From: JAVEVF01 sp034005175
Lineage (GTDB): Bacteria > Actinomycetota > Coriobacteriia > Anaerosomatales > SLCP01
NCBI GenBank assembly: GCA_034005175.1
Contig: JAVEVF010000039.1
Location: 1-15,457 of the forward strand
Length of the DNA: 15,457 bases
Direction of reading: 5' to 3'
Notes under the pieces: model-generated
Told to the model about the DNA's origin: nothing
What the model saw: only the letters and a program-made list of their open reading frames with translations
Database searches by the model: none
Made by a program: the position numbers and the translations under genes
In this document: in pieces, positions 1-6,045 of the stretch
Layout: the number at the start of each line of letters is the position of its first letter
Numbering within the stretch: the stretch's first letter is position 1

Positions 1-22
1 GTATGAGTGACCTCAGGTGCAA
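1..22 (-). CDS. smc: Chromosome segregation ATPase SMC, first seven codons only (partial at window edge)
   Basis: Reading leftward from a TTG at 22-20, the frame gives MHLRSLI and is still open at position 1. SMC proteins of Actinobacteria and Firmicutes usually begin with a short hydrophobic strand of the form M-x-L-K/R-x-L just before the GFKSFA segment, so the match is good but short. A GAAAGG ribosome-binding site at 34-29 lies 6 nt upstream, which supports the TTG start. In many Actinobacteria smc follows rnc, directly or after mutM, and here rnc ends at 131. SMC is the condensin ATPase that compacts and segregates the chromosome. The call rests on seven residues, the ribosome-binding site and gene order. 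Any other gene starting with a similar strand could be present instead. Confidence 0.5.
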
Positions 23-64
23 GTACAGCCTTTCAGGGGCGGTGAGCCGAGTGTCGTGCGGTGA

Positions 65-81
65 GTTCACAGCACGTGAAC
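65..81. repeat. Inverted repeat GTTCAC-N5-GTGAAC in the rnc-smc gap
   Basis: Two perfect 6-bp arms at 65-70 and 76-81 are separated by AGCAC. The repeat lies between the proposed -10 element (94-89) and the putative smc start (22), about where transcription would begin. It could be an operator or a small leader hairpin. The rest of the 23-130 gap shows nothing else convincing, and I see no terminator with a U-tract after rnc. Confidence 0.35.
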
Positions 82-88
82 GCAGGTG

Positions 89-97
89 ATTTTACCA
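89..97 (-). promoter_or_regulatory. Possible extended -10 promoter upstream of smc
   Basis: Reading on the minus strand, 97-89 is TGGTAAAAT, a TGn extension followed by TAAAAT (one mismatch to TATAAT). There is no good -35 hexamer at 15-18 nt spacing. The predicted start of transcription, near 82, would give a leader of about 60 nt before the putative smc TTG. Evidence is sequence resemblance only. Confidence 0.25.
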
Positions 98-130
98 CAG
101 GACCGGTTCAAGAACGGGGTGATAGCCCTC

Positions 131-841
131 TCAGACGACCGAGATTCGTGCGAGTGCCTCTCGCGCTGCATGAGCCTCGGCGTCCCTCTTCGTTCTGCCC
201 GTACCACTGCCGACGACCTCGCCCTCGATGAGGACCTCGGCGGTGAACTGTCGCGCGTGCGCAGGCCCCTCCTGGGCGGAGATGCGGTATGAGACCGAGC
301 GCCCTTGTGCCTGGATGATCTCCTGCAACCGCGACTTCGGGTGCTCGAGGTCAAGGTCATCAAGCGAGTCAGCGGTCATTCGGTCCCCGAGAGTCTCCAC
401 CACAAAACGGCGTGCTGCCTCAAGGCCCCCGTCAAGATACACCGCGCCCACCACAGCTTCGTAGGCGTTTTCCAACGCCGAACGCAAGCCTCGTGTACCA
501 GCCCCGCGTTCGGACTCTCCAACCATTATGAGGTCAGCCATACCCAACCGCTCTGCAGTTGCGGAGAGGGTGGGGCCAGACACCAAGCGGATCTTGAACT
601 TGGTGAGTGTCCCCTCGGAGAGTGCGGGAAAACGCCGATACAGCTCGTCAACCACCACAAGCCCGAGCACAGCGTCGCCGAGAAACTCCAGGCGTTCGTA
701 GTCGTGGGGCATGTCACGTTCGCAAGACGCGCTCGGGTGAGTGAGCGCGTGTGTAAGCAAGCTGCGGTCGCTGAAACTGTAGCCGATCGCCTGCTCTGCA
801 CGATCCAGGCGTGAAGCGTCGTGTCGCTGATTGGAGGTCAT
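131..841 (-). CDS. rnc: Ribonuclease III
   Basis: RNase III cleaves double-stranded RNA, processing pre-rRNA and some mRNAs as a homodimer. The 236-aa product has the normal family length. The signature ERLEFLGDAVL is at residues 49-59, with the metal-binding residues E52 and D56. The second acidic motif reads ENAYEAVVGA at 124-133. Its E128 matches the essential E117 of the E. coli enzyme, while the position of E. coli D114 is N125, a change I recall as common in the family. A double-stranded RNA-binding domain covers about 166-234, with HPKSRLQE at its start and a TKRDAEAHAA helix near the end. The ATG at 841 lies 6 nt after the fabF stop. No clear ribosome-binding site precedes it, so translational coupling to fabF is likely. 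Placement after fabF matches the plsX-fab-rnc-smc order of many Gram-positive bacteria. Confidence 0.96.
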   Translation of the reverse strand: MTSNQRHDASRLDRAEQAIGYSFSDRSLLTHALTHPSASCERDMPHDYERLEFLGDAVLGLVVVDELYRRFPALSEGTLTKFKIRLVSGPTLSATAERLGMADLIMVGESERGAGTRGLRSALENAYEAVVGAVYLDGGLEAARRFVVETLGDRMTADSLDDLDLEHPKSRLQEIIQAQGRSVSYRISAQEGPAHARQFTAEVLIEGEVVGSGTGRTKRDAEAHAAREALARISVV

Positions 842-847
842 CGACGG

Positions 848-2074
848 TCAGCTGCGCGTGAGGATGAGTGTAGCGTTGTGGCCGCCGAAGCCAAACGAGT
901 TCGACATGACCGCATCCACCCGCGTGTGCCGTGGCTTGTTGGGGACATAGTCAAGGTCGCATTCCGGATCAGGGTCTGTGAGGTTTATGGTGGGTGGCAG
1001 CAGGTCGTTCTGCAAGACGAGCGCGCACGCGACCGCCTCAATAGCGCCAGCACCACCCAGGAGATGTCCTGTCATAGACTTGGTCGACGAAACCGGAGGT
1101 GCGCTGGTGCCGAAGACTGCCTTGACTGCACGTGTCTCTATCACATCCCCTTGCGGGGTGGAGGTGCCATGTGCATTGATGTATCCGATGTCACCCGAGG
1201 TGAGGTCAGCCTGAGCGAGCGCATGACGCATCGCGCGCACCGCGCCCGATCCCGAGGGTTCGGGAGCCGTGATGTGATAGGCGTCGCCTGACGCCCCATA
1301 TCCGGCGACCACGCCATAGATGCGGGCGCCGCGGGCTTCAGCACGAGAGCGCTCTTCGAGAACGACGATGCCGCAGCCCTCGCCCATCACGAAGCCGTCC
1401 CTGCCCGCATCGAACGGCCTTGATGCAAGCTCGGGCTCATCGTTGCGCGAGGACAGAGCGCGCGCGGCAGCGAATCCTGCCAGGCCCAGAGGCGTGATGG
1501 CAGCATCGACTCCTCCCGCGATGATGACGTCGGCTTGCCCGCGTCGGATGGCCTCGGTGCCCTCGCCAATCGCATGAGACCCGGTAGCGCACGCCGAGAC
1601 CGGTCCATAGTTGATGCCTTTGGCTCCGTGACGAATGGAGATCAGCCCAGCTGCCAGGTCCACGATCATCATAGGAACGAGGAAAGGACTGACCCTGCGC
1701 GGCCCGCCCTCAGCAAGGCGGGCCTTCTGCTCCTCCATCACTTCCAGGCCGCCGATACCCGAGCCTACGATGACGCCGACCCGGTCGGCCTCATCTTCGT
1801 CGAACTCAAGCGCGGCATCGGCGATGGCCTCGTCCGCTGCCACAACAGCGAACTGCTGAAAACGCGCCATGCGGCGTGCTTCCTTGGGGTTGAAGACAGC
1901 TGATGCATCGAACTCATCGATGTGTGCTGAGATGCGTGTGGCGAACTCACTCGCATCAAAATGAGTGATGGGCTTGACCCCCGAGCGGCCTGCCGTCAGG
2001 CCCGCTTCAAACGCGCTCACGCCTATCCCGATGGGCGAGACCACCCCGATTCCGGTTATGACCACGCTACGCAT
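848..2074 (-). CDS. fabF: 3-oxoacyl-ACP synthase II (KAS II)
   Basis: This condensing enzyme extends acyl-ACP by two carbons using malonyl-ACP in type II fatty acid synthesis in the cytosol. The 408-aa product matches the usual 410-415 aa. It carries the complete Cys-His-His triad: C162 in SACATG, H302 in NAHGTSTPQGD and H337 in KSMTGHLLG with K332 before it. The C-terminal NSFGFGGHNA glycine-rich segment is intact. The ATG at 2074 follows the stop of the upstream FabK-family gene after 2 nt. A strong GGGGGAGGG ribosome-binding site lies just upstream inside the end of that gene. The order acpP-fabK-like-fabF-rnc suggests co-transcription. The triad and length favour FabF over FabB. Confidence 0.97.
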   Translation of the reverse strand: MRSVVITGIGVVSPIGIGVSAFEAGLTAGRSGVKPITHFDASEFATRISAHIDEFDASAVFNPKEARRMARFQQFAVVAADEAIADAALEFDEDEADRVGVIVGSGIGGLEVMEEQKARLAEGGPRRVSPFLVPMMIVDLAAGLISIRHGAKGINYGPVSACATGSHAIGEGTEAIRRGQADVIIAGGVDAAITPLGLAGFAAARALSSRNDEPELASRPFDAGRDGFVMGEGCGIVVLEERSRAEARGARIYGVVAGYGASGDAYHITAPEPSGSGAVRAMRHALAQADLTSGDIGYINAHGTSTPQGDVIETRAVKAVFGTSAPPVSSTKSMTGHLLGGAGAIEAVACALVLQNDLLPPTINLTDPDPECDLDYVPNKPRHTRVDAVMSNSFGFGGHNATLILTRS

Positions 2075-2076
2075 GG

Positions 2077-3036
2077 CTATCCCTCCCCCTTGGTGGCTTC
2101 GTACTCGCTTACGAGTCGGTGCATGAGTTCAGCCACGGTGGGAATGTCGTGTATGCGCGCTGCTGCTGTGCCAGCGAAAACGAGACCGTCGGCGACATCT
2201 CCACCCTGCGCGCGCTCAAGACGCTCGAAGATGCAGTAGTCCTTCCCGCATTTCTTCAAACACGCAACGCATCGTTCGATGCGCGGAAACCCACCTTCGG
2301 CCATGGCGCGGGAGAAGTCGTTCTGGAGCGCACGGCCAGGAAGGCCGACTGGGCTCTTCACCAGCACAATGTCTTCCTCGGTGGCGTCGACATACATCTG
2401 CTTGAAGGATTGCGGTGCCGAGGACTCGACTGTAGCAGCGAAGCGAGTCCCCATCTGCACGCCTGCTGCCCCTGCGTCCAAAGTGCGCTTGATGTCCTCT
2501 CCTGTCACAACGCCGCCAGCGCCGATGACCGGAATGTCAACTGCGTCGATGATCTCAGGGAGCAGTTCGAGCATGGGACGATCGGTGCCGAGATGTCCAC
2601 CGGCTTCGACACCCTCCACGACGACCGCAGCCGCACCGAACCGCTGCGCCAAGGCCGCGACTCGCGGCGAGCCGACGATGGGCACCACGGGCACGTCTCT
2701 TTCTGCGGCCCACACGAAGACGTCACGCGAGAACCCCGCTCCGGCAACGATGAGGTCTGCGCCTCCCTCGAGAGCTGCATGAACGAGCTCCTTGAACTTC
2801 TTCACGGCGACCATGATGTTGGCACCAACGACGCCTGAGGTGGCCGCACGTGCGGCCTGCATCTCGTTCAGAAGCTCTGCGGGGGTCAATCCAGACCCCG
2901 CGATAAGACCCACTCCGCCTGATTCTGCGACCGCACTAGCCAGCGGGGCGAGCGAGATGCGAACGGCCATTCCCCCCTGGATGATGGGGAGGCGCGCCGT
3001 CTTGGCACCGATAGTGAGGGTAGGCATGGTTGTCAC
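2077..3036 (-). CDS. FabK-like / nitronate monooxygenase family FMN flavoprotein (second copy) with C-terminal Cys cluster
   Basis: The product is a 319-aa TIM-barrel FMN protein of the enoyl-ACP reductase II / nitronate monooxygenase superfamily. It has LPIIQGGMAVR at 16-26, EGVEAGGHLGTD at 141-152 with the family histidine H148, and the flavin-phosphate segment IGAGGVVTG with GVQMGTRF after it (171-199). Unlike the fabK at 5089-6045, its C-terminal third carries C256, C259, C263 and C268 (CxxCx3Cx4C), a possible metal or Fe-S site. The GTG at 3036 is chosen as start because GGGAG lies 6 nt upstream; an in-frame GTG at 3075 would overlap the edge of a hairpin and has no matching site, and an ATG at 3027 is possible. 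It may be a second enoyl-ACP reductase, a nitronate monooxygenase or another flavin reductase. Its place between acpP and fabF, the fabK position in Streptococcus, favours a role in fatty acid metabolism. Confidence 0.85.
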   Translation of the reverse strand: MTTMPTLTIGAKTARLPIIQGGMAVRISLAPLASAVAESGGVGLIAGSGLTPAELLNEMQAARAATSGVVGANIMVAVKKFKELVHAALEGGADLIVAGAGFSRDVFVWAAERDVPVVPIVGSPRVAALAQRFGAAAVVVEGVEAGGHLGTDRPMLELLPEIIDAVDIPVIGAGGVVTGEDIKRTLDAGAAGVQMGTRFAATVESSAPQSFKQMYVDATEEDIVLVKSPVGLPGRALQNDFSRAMAEGGFPRIERCVACLKKCGKDYCIFERLERAQGGDVADGLVFAGTAAARIHDIPTVAELMHRLVSEYEATKGEG

Positions 3037-3077
3037 GATAGGCTCCCGATCGGAGGTTGGATCAGATGACAACACAT

Positions 3078-3111
3078 CCAGGCTCCGGCCCCGATCAGGA
3101 CCGGAGCCTGG
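3078..3111 (-). terminator. Perfect 11-bp hairpin between acpP and the second FabK-like gene; possible attenuator or 3' stabiliser
   Basis: The arms CCAGGCTCCGG (3078-3088) and CCGGAGCCTGG (3101-3111) are exact reverse complements around a 12-nt loop. On the transcript the stem starts 18 nt after the acpP stop and is followed by ATGTGTTGTC, which is only partly T-rich, so it is not a textbook intrinsic terminator. It may reduce read-through into the downstream genes or protect an acpP-ended transcript, giving more ACP than enzyme. It occupies about a third of the 93-nt gap (3037-3129). The rest of the gap holds the ribosome-binding site of the next gene. Confidence 0.4.
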
Positions 3112-3129
3112 GCATGAGGTGCTCTGATG

Positions 3130-3369
3130 TCAGGCGTTTGCCTCGATGTAGTTCACAGCGTCAGCGACGGTCTTGATCGATTCCACATCCTCATCAGGGA
3201 TGGAGACATTGAACTCGGCCTCCAGTGCCATGACGAGCTCGACAAGGTCGAGGGAGTCGGCACCGAGGTCGTCGATGAAAGCCGCCTCATCTGCGACGTC
3301 ATCACGCTCGACGTTCAACTGGTCGACGATCACGTCCGCAACCTTTTCAAAAATCTCTTCACGTTCCAT
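3130..3369 (-). CDS. acpP: Acyl carrier protein
   Basis: ACP carries the growing acyl chain on a 4'-phosphopantetheine arm. The acidic 79-aa product has the usual length. The attachment serine is S39 in the motif DLGADSLDLVEL (34-45), and helix III is introduced by IPDEDVESIKTVADAV. The ATG at 3369 is chosen over an in-frame GTG at 3411 because the most complete ribosome-binding site of the window, AAGGAGGTG at 3389-3381, lies inside that extension and ACPs normally start close to this point. The spacing from GGAGG to the ATG is 13 nt, slightly long. Small hairpins lie on both sides (3392-3414 and 3078-3111). A strong ribosome-binding site fits the high ACP level cells need. Every neighbouring Fab enzyme uses this protein as substrate carrier. 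Confidence 0.97.
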   Translation of the reverse strand: MEREEIFEKVADVIVDQLNVERDDVADEAAFIDDLGADSLDLVELVMALEAEFNVSIPDEDVESIKTVADAVNYIEANA

Positions 3370-3391
3370 TGCTACGTCAACACCTCCTTCC

Positions 3392-3414
3392 CGGGTGCCG
3401 AATGGTTTCACCCG
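3392..3414 (-). repeat. Small inverted repeat between fabG and acpP
   Basis: CGGGTG at 3392-3397 and CACCCG at 3409-3414 are perfect 6-bp arms around an 11-nt loop, just upstream of the acpP ribosome-binding site within the 53-nt fabG-acpP gap. No T-tract follows, so a terminator is unlikely. It could be a processing or stabilising hairpin at the 5' side of acpP, or chance in GC-rich DNA. Confidence 0.25.
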
Positions 3415-3422
3415 CGCACACT

Positions 3423-4172
3423 CTAAACGAACGTCATGCCCCCGTCGACAGCCAATACCTGTCCGGTGATATACGAGGCTTCATCCGATGCAAGAAAGGC
3501 CACCGCGGCAGCCACGTCCTGAGGGGTACCGAACCGCTTCATGGCTATACGAGATGAGATCTCATCTCGTATAGCAGTCGGCAGTTCAGCGGTCATGCTG
3601 GTTTCGATGAACCCCGGTGCGACGGCATTCACGCGAATGGACCTGGGTGCAAGCTCGCGTGCGACCGACTTAGTGAGGCCGATCAGCCCAGCCTTGGCCG
3701 ATGCATAGTTGGCCTGGCCGGCGTTGCCCACGAGCCCCACGACCGAGGAGATATTGATTATCGATCCGCTGCGCGCCTTCATCATGATCTTGGCAGCTGC
3801 TCGTGTCGTGAAAAACACACCGGTGAGGTTTGTCCTGATGACAGCATCCCAGTCATCGTCACTCATGCGCACAAGCAAGCCATCACGCGTGATACCCGCA
3901 TTGTTCACGAGGATATCGAGTGTGCCGAACTCGGCCACTGTGTTCTCCACTAGGCTCGCACAGGCGGCACTGCCACTGACGTCTGCCTGAAGGGCGAGTG
4001 CGCGTCCCCCACGAGCCTCGATGGCGCTCACCACCTCAGCTGCTGCTGTTGCGCTCCCAGAGTAGTTCACGGCGACTGCCGCCCCACGCGAAGCCAGCTC
4101 GGTCGCGATAGCGGCGCCGATGCCGCGCGACGCACCTGTCACCAGGGCCACCTTGTCCTCTAAGGATCTCAC
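3423..4172 (-). CDS. fabG: 3-oxoacyl-ACP reductase (NADPH, short-chain dehydrogenase)
   Basis: FabG reduces 3-oxoacyl-ACP to 3-hydroxyacyl-ACP with NADPH. The 249-aa product has the Rossmann motif TGASRGIG at 12-19, NNAG at 90-93, and the catalytic set N115, S143, Y156 and K160 (YASAK). It ends in the typical AVDGGM segment. The GTG start at 4172 overlaps the fabD stop in a GTGA junction, and GGAGG lies 7 nt upstream. Residues near 199-211 (TAIRDEISSRIAM) are encoded by a perfect 32-bp palindrome at 3544-3575. This region aligns without a length change to E. coli FabG as I recall it, so the palindrome is not an obvious insertion. The neighbours fabD and acpP confirm a role in fatty acid synthesis rather than another SDR function. 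Confidence 0.97.
   Translation of the reverse strand: MRSLEDKVALVTGASRGIGAAIATELASRGAAVAVNYSGSATAAAEVVSAIEARGGRALALQADVSGSAACASLVENTVAEFGTLDILVNNAGITRDGLLVRMSDDDWDAVIRTNLTGVFFTTRAAAKIMMKARSGSIINISSVVGLVGNAGQANYASAKAGLIGLTKSVARELAPRSIRVNAVAPGFIETSMTAELPTAIRDEISSRIAMKRFGTPQDVAAAVAFLASDEASYITGQVLAVDGGMTFV
3544..3575. repeat. Perfect 32-bp palindrome inside fabG
   Basis: Each half is GCTATACGAGATGAGA read inward from its own 5' end, and the two halves meet with no spacer at the AGATCT centre (between 3559 and 3560). All 16 base pairs match; the next pair, 3543/3576, does not. In RNA it can fold into a 14-bp stem with a 4-nt GAUC loop. It lies wholly inside the fabG reading frame, about 120 nt before the stop codon. 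Confidence 0.95.
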
Positions 4173-5083
4173 ACGAGCACCTCCTCAAGCAGTCTTTTCA
4201 CGCCAGTGCTCTCGATGTCCACGGCTTCGATGCCGTTTACACGGCGTGCGAGTCCAGTTAGCACGGAGCCGGGACCTGCCTCCACAAGCGTGACCGGCGA
4301 ATACGCTGCAAGCGCCTGCATCGTCTCTGTCCATCTGACGGGTGTGTCGATCTGTTCTGCAAGCGCGAGCTTGATCTCATCCGCATCTGTTGCGGGAGTG
4401 GGACGGACATTCTGCACGACCGGGATCGCTGCATCGTGAAACTCGGCGTCCACCAAGATCTCAGAGAATCTCGTGGCTGCTTCGCTCATGAGCGGCGAAT
4501 GAAAACCACCCGAGACATCAAGTGGTGCCACTCGACGTGCGCCAGCTTCCCGCAGAGCGTCTGCCGCGGTCTCTACACCATCCTTGCGCCCCGAGATCAC
4601 AACCTGCCCAGGCGAGTTGTCGTTTGCCAGCCACACACTGGCGATGTCTGAGATCGCAGATGCGACGTCCTCACTGCGCATACCTAACACCGCAGCCATC
4701 GTGCCTGGGCTGGCAGCCGCCGCTTGAGCCATAAGACGAGAGCGCTCACAGACGAGTGCAAGTCCTGCTTCAGCCGAATACACTCCCGCGATTGCCAATG
4801 CGGCAAGCTCTCCGAGACTGTGACCCGCGACCGCAACGGGCCCCACACCCGATTCCAGCAGGAATGTGCCCCATGCCCAGTCGACGAGGTACAGGAGCGG
4901 CTGCGCGACGCGAGTATCAGCAAGCTCTACGGCGGTGCCCTCCGCGTCTAGCTGCCTGAAGTCTAGGCCGACGAGGGCATCTGCAGCGTCAATGAGTCTA
5001 TCGAGTGCAGACATCTTGGGTACTCCACCCAGCATACCAACGCGCTGTGAGCCCTGCCCCGGGAAGACCAGGACGCTATGCAT
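4169..5083 (-). CDS. fabD: Malonyl-CoA:ACP malonyltransferase
   Basis: FabD transfers malonyl groups from CoA to ACP, supplying the two-carbon donor for all condensations. The 304-aa product begins MHSVLVFPGQGSQ, the family's N-terminal signature. The nucleophilic serine S89 lies in the GHSLGE elbow (87-92). The catalytic histidine is H195 in GGFHSPLM, and an arginine for the malonyl carboxylate is probably R114. The ATG at 5083 lies 5 nt after the fabK stop, with AAGGA 12 nt upstream. GTG codons at 5092 and 5110 are in frame but fit the ribosome-binding site less well. The gene ends in a GTGA overlap with fabG, so the two are translationally coupled. Confidence 0.96.
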   Translation of the reverse strand: MHSVLVFPGQGSQRVGMLGGVPKMSALDRLIDAADALVGLDFRQLDAEGTAVELADTRVAQPLLYLVDWAWGTFLLESGVGPVAVAGHSLGELAALAIAGVYSAEAGLALVCERSRLMAQAAAASPGTMAAVLGMRSEDVASAISDIASVWLANDNSPGQVVISGRKDGVETAADALREAGARRVAPLDVSGGFHSPLMSEAATRFSEILVDAEFHDAAIPVVQNVRPTPATDADEIKLALAEQIDTPVRWTETMQALAAYSPVTLVEAGPGSVLTGLARRVNGIEAVDIESTGVKRLLEEVLV

Positions 5084-5088
5084 ATGAA

Positions 5089-6045
5089 TCACTCGTCCTT
5101 CGCTATGCACCGCTGCCCGAGATTCTCCATTTGCTTGCAGGCTTCGGTAATCATCTCATCGATGATCTCGGCGGCAGGCTGCACTCTTTCTACAAGCGCG
5201 CATGCCTGTCCCGCCATAAGGGAGCCCATCTGCACGTCACCTTCGCGCATGCACAGCGCGAGCTTTCCGCTACCCAACGCCTCGATCTCTTCAGACCGGT
5301 TCTGGCGGTCGAGCTCGCCGATGGCCCTGGCGAGCTTGTTCTTGATGACGCGCACTGGATGGCCGGTCGAATAGCCGGTGACGACGGTATCTCGGTCTCG
5401 CGCCTTCACGATCCGCGCTTTCACGTCGGGATGGATCGTGCACTCTGAGGCGCACATGAATCGAGTACCCACCTGTACGCCCTCGGCTCCCAATGCGAAC
5501 GCAGCAGCTATCCCGCGCCCGTCAGCGATGCCCCCGGCCGCGACCACCGGTACTGACACTGCATCAACGAGCTGTGGCGTGAGAACCATCGTCGTGAGCT
5601 CTCCGATGTGACCGCCAGCCTCCATGCCTTCACCGATGATAGCGTCGGCACCGATCGATTCGAGGCGCTTGGCAAGGGCGACACTGGGAACGATGGGTAA
5701 GACCTTGATGCCGTGCTCCTTGAACGATGCCATAAACGGGCCAGGGTTACCGGCACCAGTGGTGACCACGCGCACATCTTCTTCGAGCACCATATCGACG
5801 AGTTCATCGATATGCGGCGTAAGCAACATCAAGTTCACACCGAACGGTCGCTCAGTGAGCTTCTTGGCTAGACGGACCTGCTCACGCAAGAGCTCGGTGG
5901 GCATGTGGCCTGCGCCGATCACGCCAAGGCCGCCGGCATTGCTCACGGCAGCGGCGAGTTCCGCTGTGGCCGTCCAGGCCATGCCGCCTTGTATGATCGG
6001 GTACTCGATACCGAGAAGCTCAGTGAGTCGTGTCCGAAGGGCCAT
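5089..6045 (-). CDS. fabK: Enoyl-ACP reductase II (FMN-dependent)
   Basis: FabK carries out the last reduction of each elongation cycle, enoyl-ACP to acyl-ACP, using FMN and NAD(P)H. It replaces FabI in some anaerobes and streptococci. The 318-aa product keeps the FabK pattern throughout: YPIIQGGMAW at 15-24, PFGVNLMLL at 67-75, VVTTGAGNPG at 93-102, GEGMEAGGHIGELTTM at 138-153 with the histidine H146 (matching H144 of Streptococcus pneumoniae), AAGGIADGRG at 169-178 and VQVGTRF at 190-196. The ATG at 6045 directly abuts the fabH stop, with GGGAGG 5 nt upstream. The resemblance to the pneumococcal enzyme is much closer than for the second copy at 2077-3036, so this one is probably the main enoyl reductase. 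Triclosan resistance would be expected for an organism relying on FabK, as known for the family. Confidence 0.95.
   Translation of the reverse strand: MALRTRLTELLGIEYPIIQGGMAWTATAELAAAVSNAGGLGVIGAGHMPTELLREQVRLAKKLTERPFGVNLMLLTPHIDELVDMVLEEDVRVVTTGAGNPGPFMASFKEHGIKVLPIVPSVALAKRLESIGADAIIGEGMEAGGHIGELTTMVLTPQLVDAVSVPVVAAGGIADGRGIAAAFALGAEGVQVGTRFMCASECTIHPDVKARIVKARDRDTVVTGYSTGHPVRVIKNKLARAIGELDRQNRSEEIEALGSGKLALCMREGDVQMGSLMAGQACALVERVQPAAEIIDEMITEACKQMENLGQRCIAKDE

Noticed and set aside
2119..2838. Plus-strand open frame of 239 codons opposite the second FabK-like gene
   Set aside because: It is fully antisense to a well-supported flavoprotein gene. The Cys- and His-rich translation reflects the complementary codons, and no domain is recognised.
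3037..3075. Upstream in-frame GTG (3075) as the start of the second FabK-like gene
   Set aside because: It would add 13 residues absent from the family, has no ribosome-binding site and abuts the acpP-side hairpin, whereas the GTG at 3036 has GGGAG at 6 nt.
3544..3575. fabG palindrome as a mobile-element or REP-type insertion
   Set aside because: The FabG product keeps normal length and family pattern through this region, there are no target-site duplications, and no second copy was noticed in the window.
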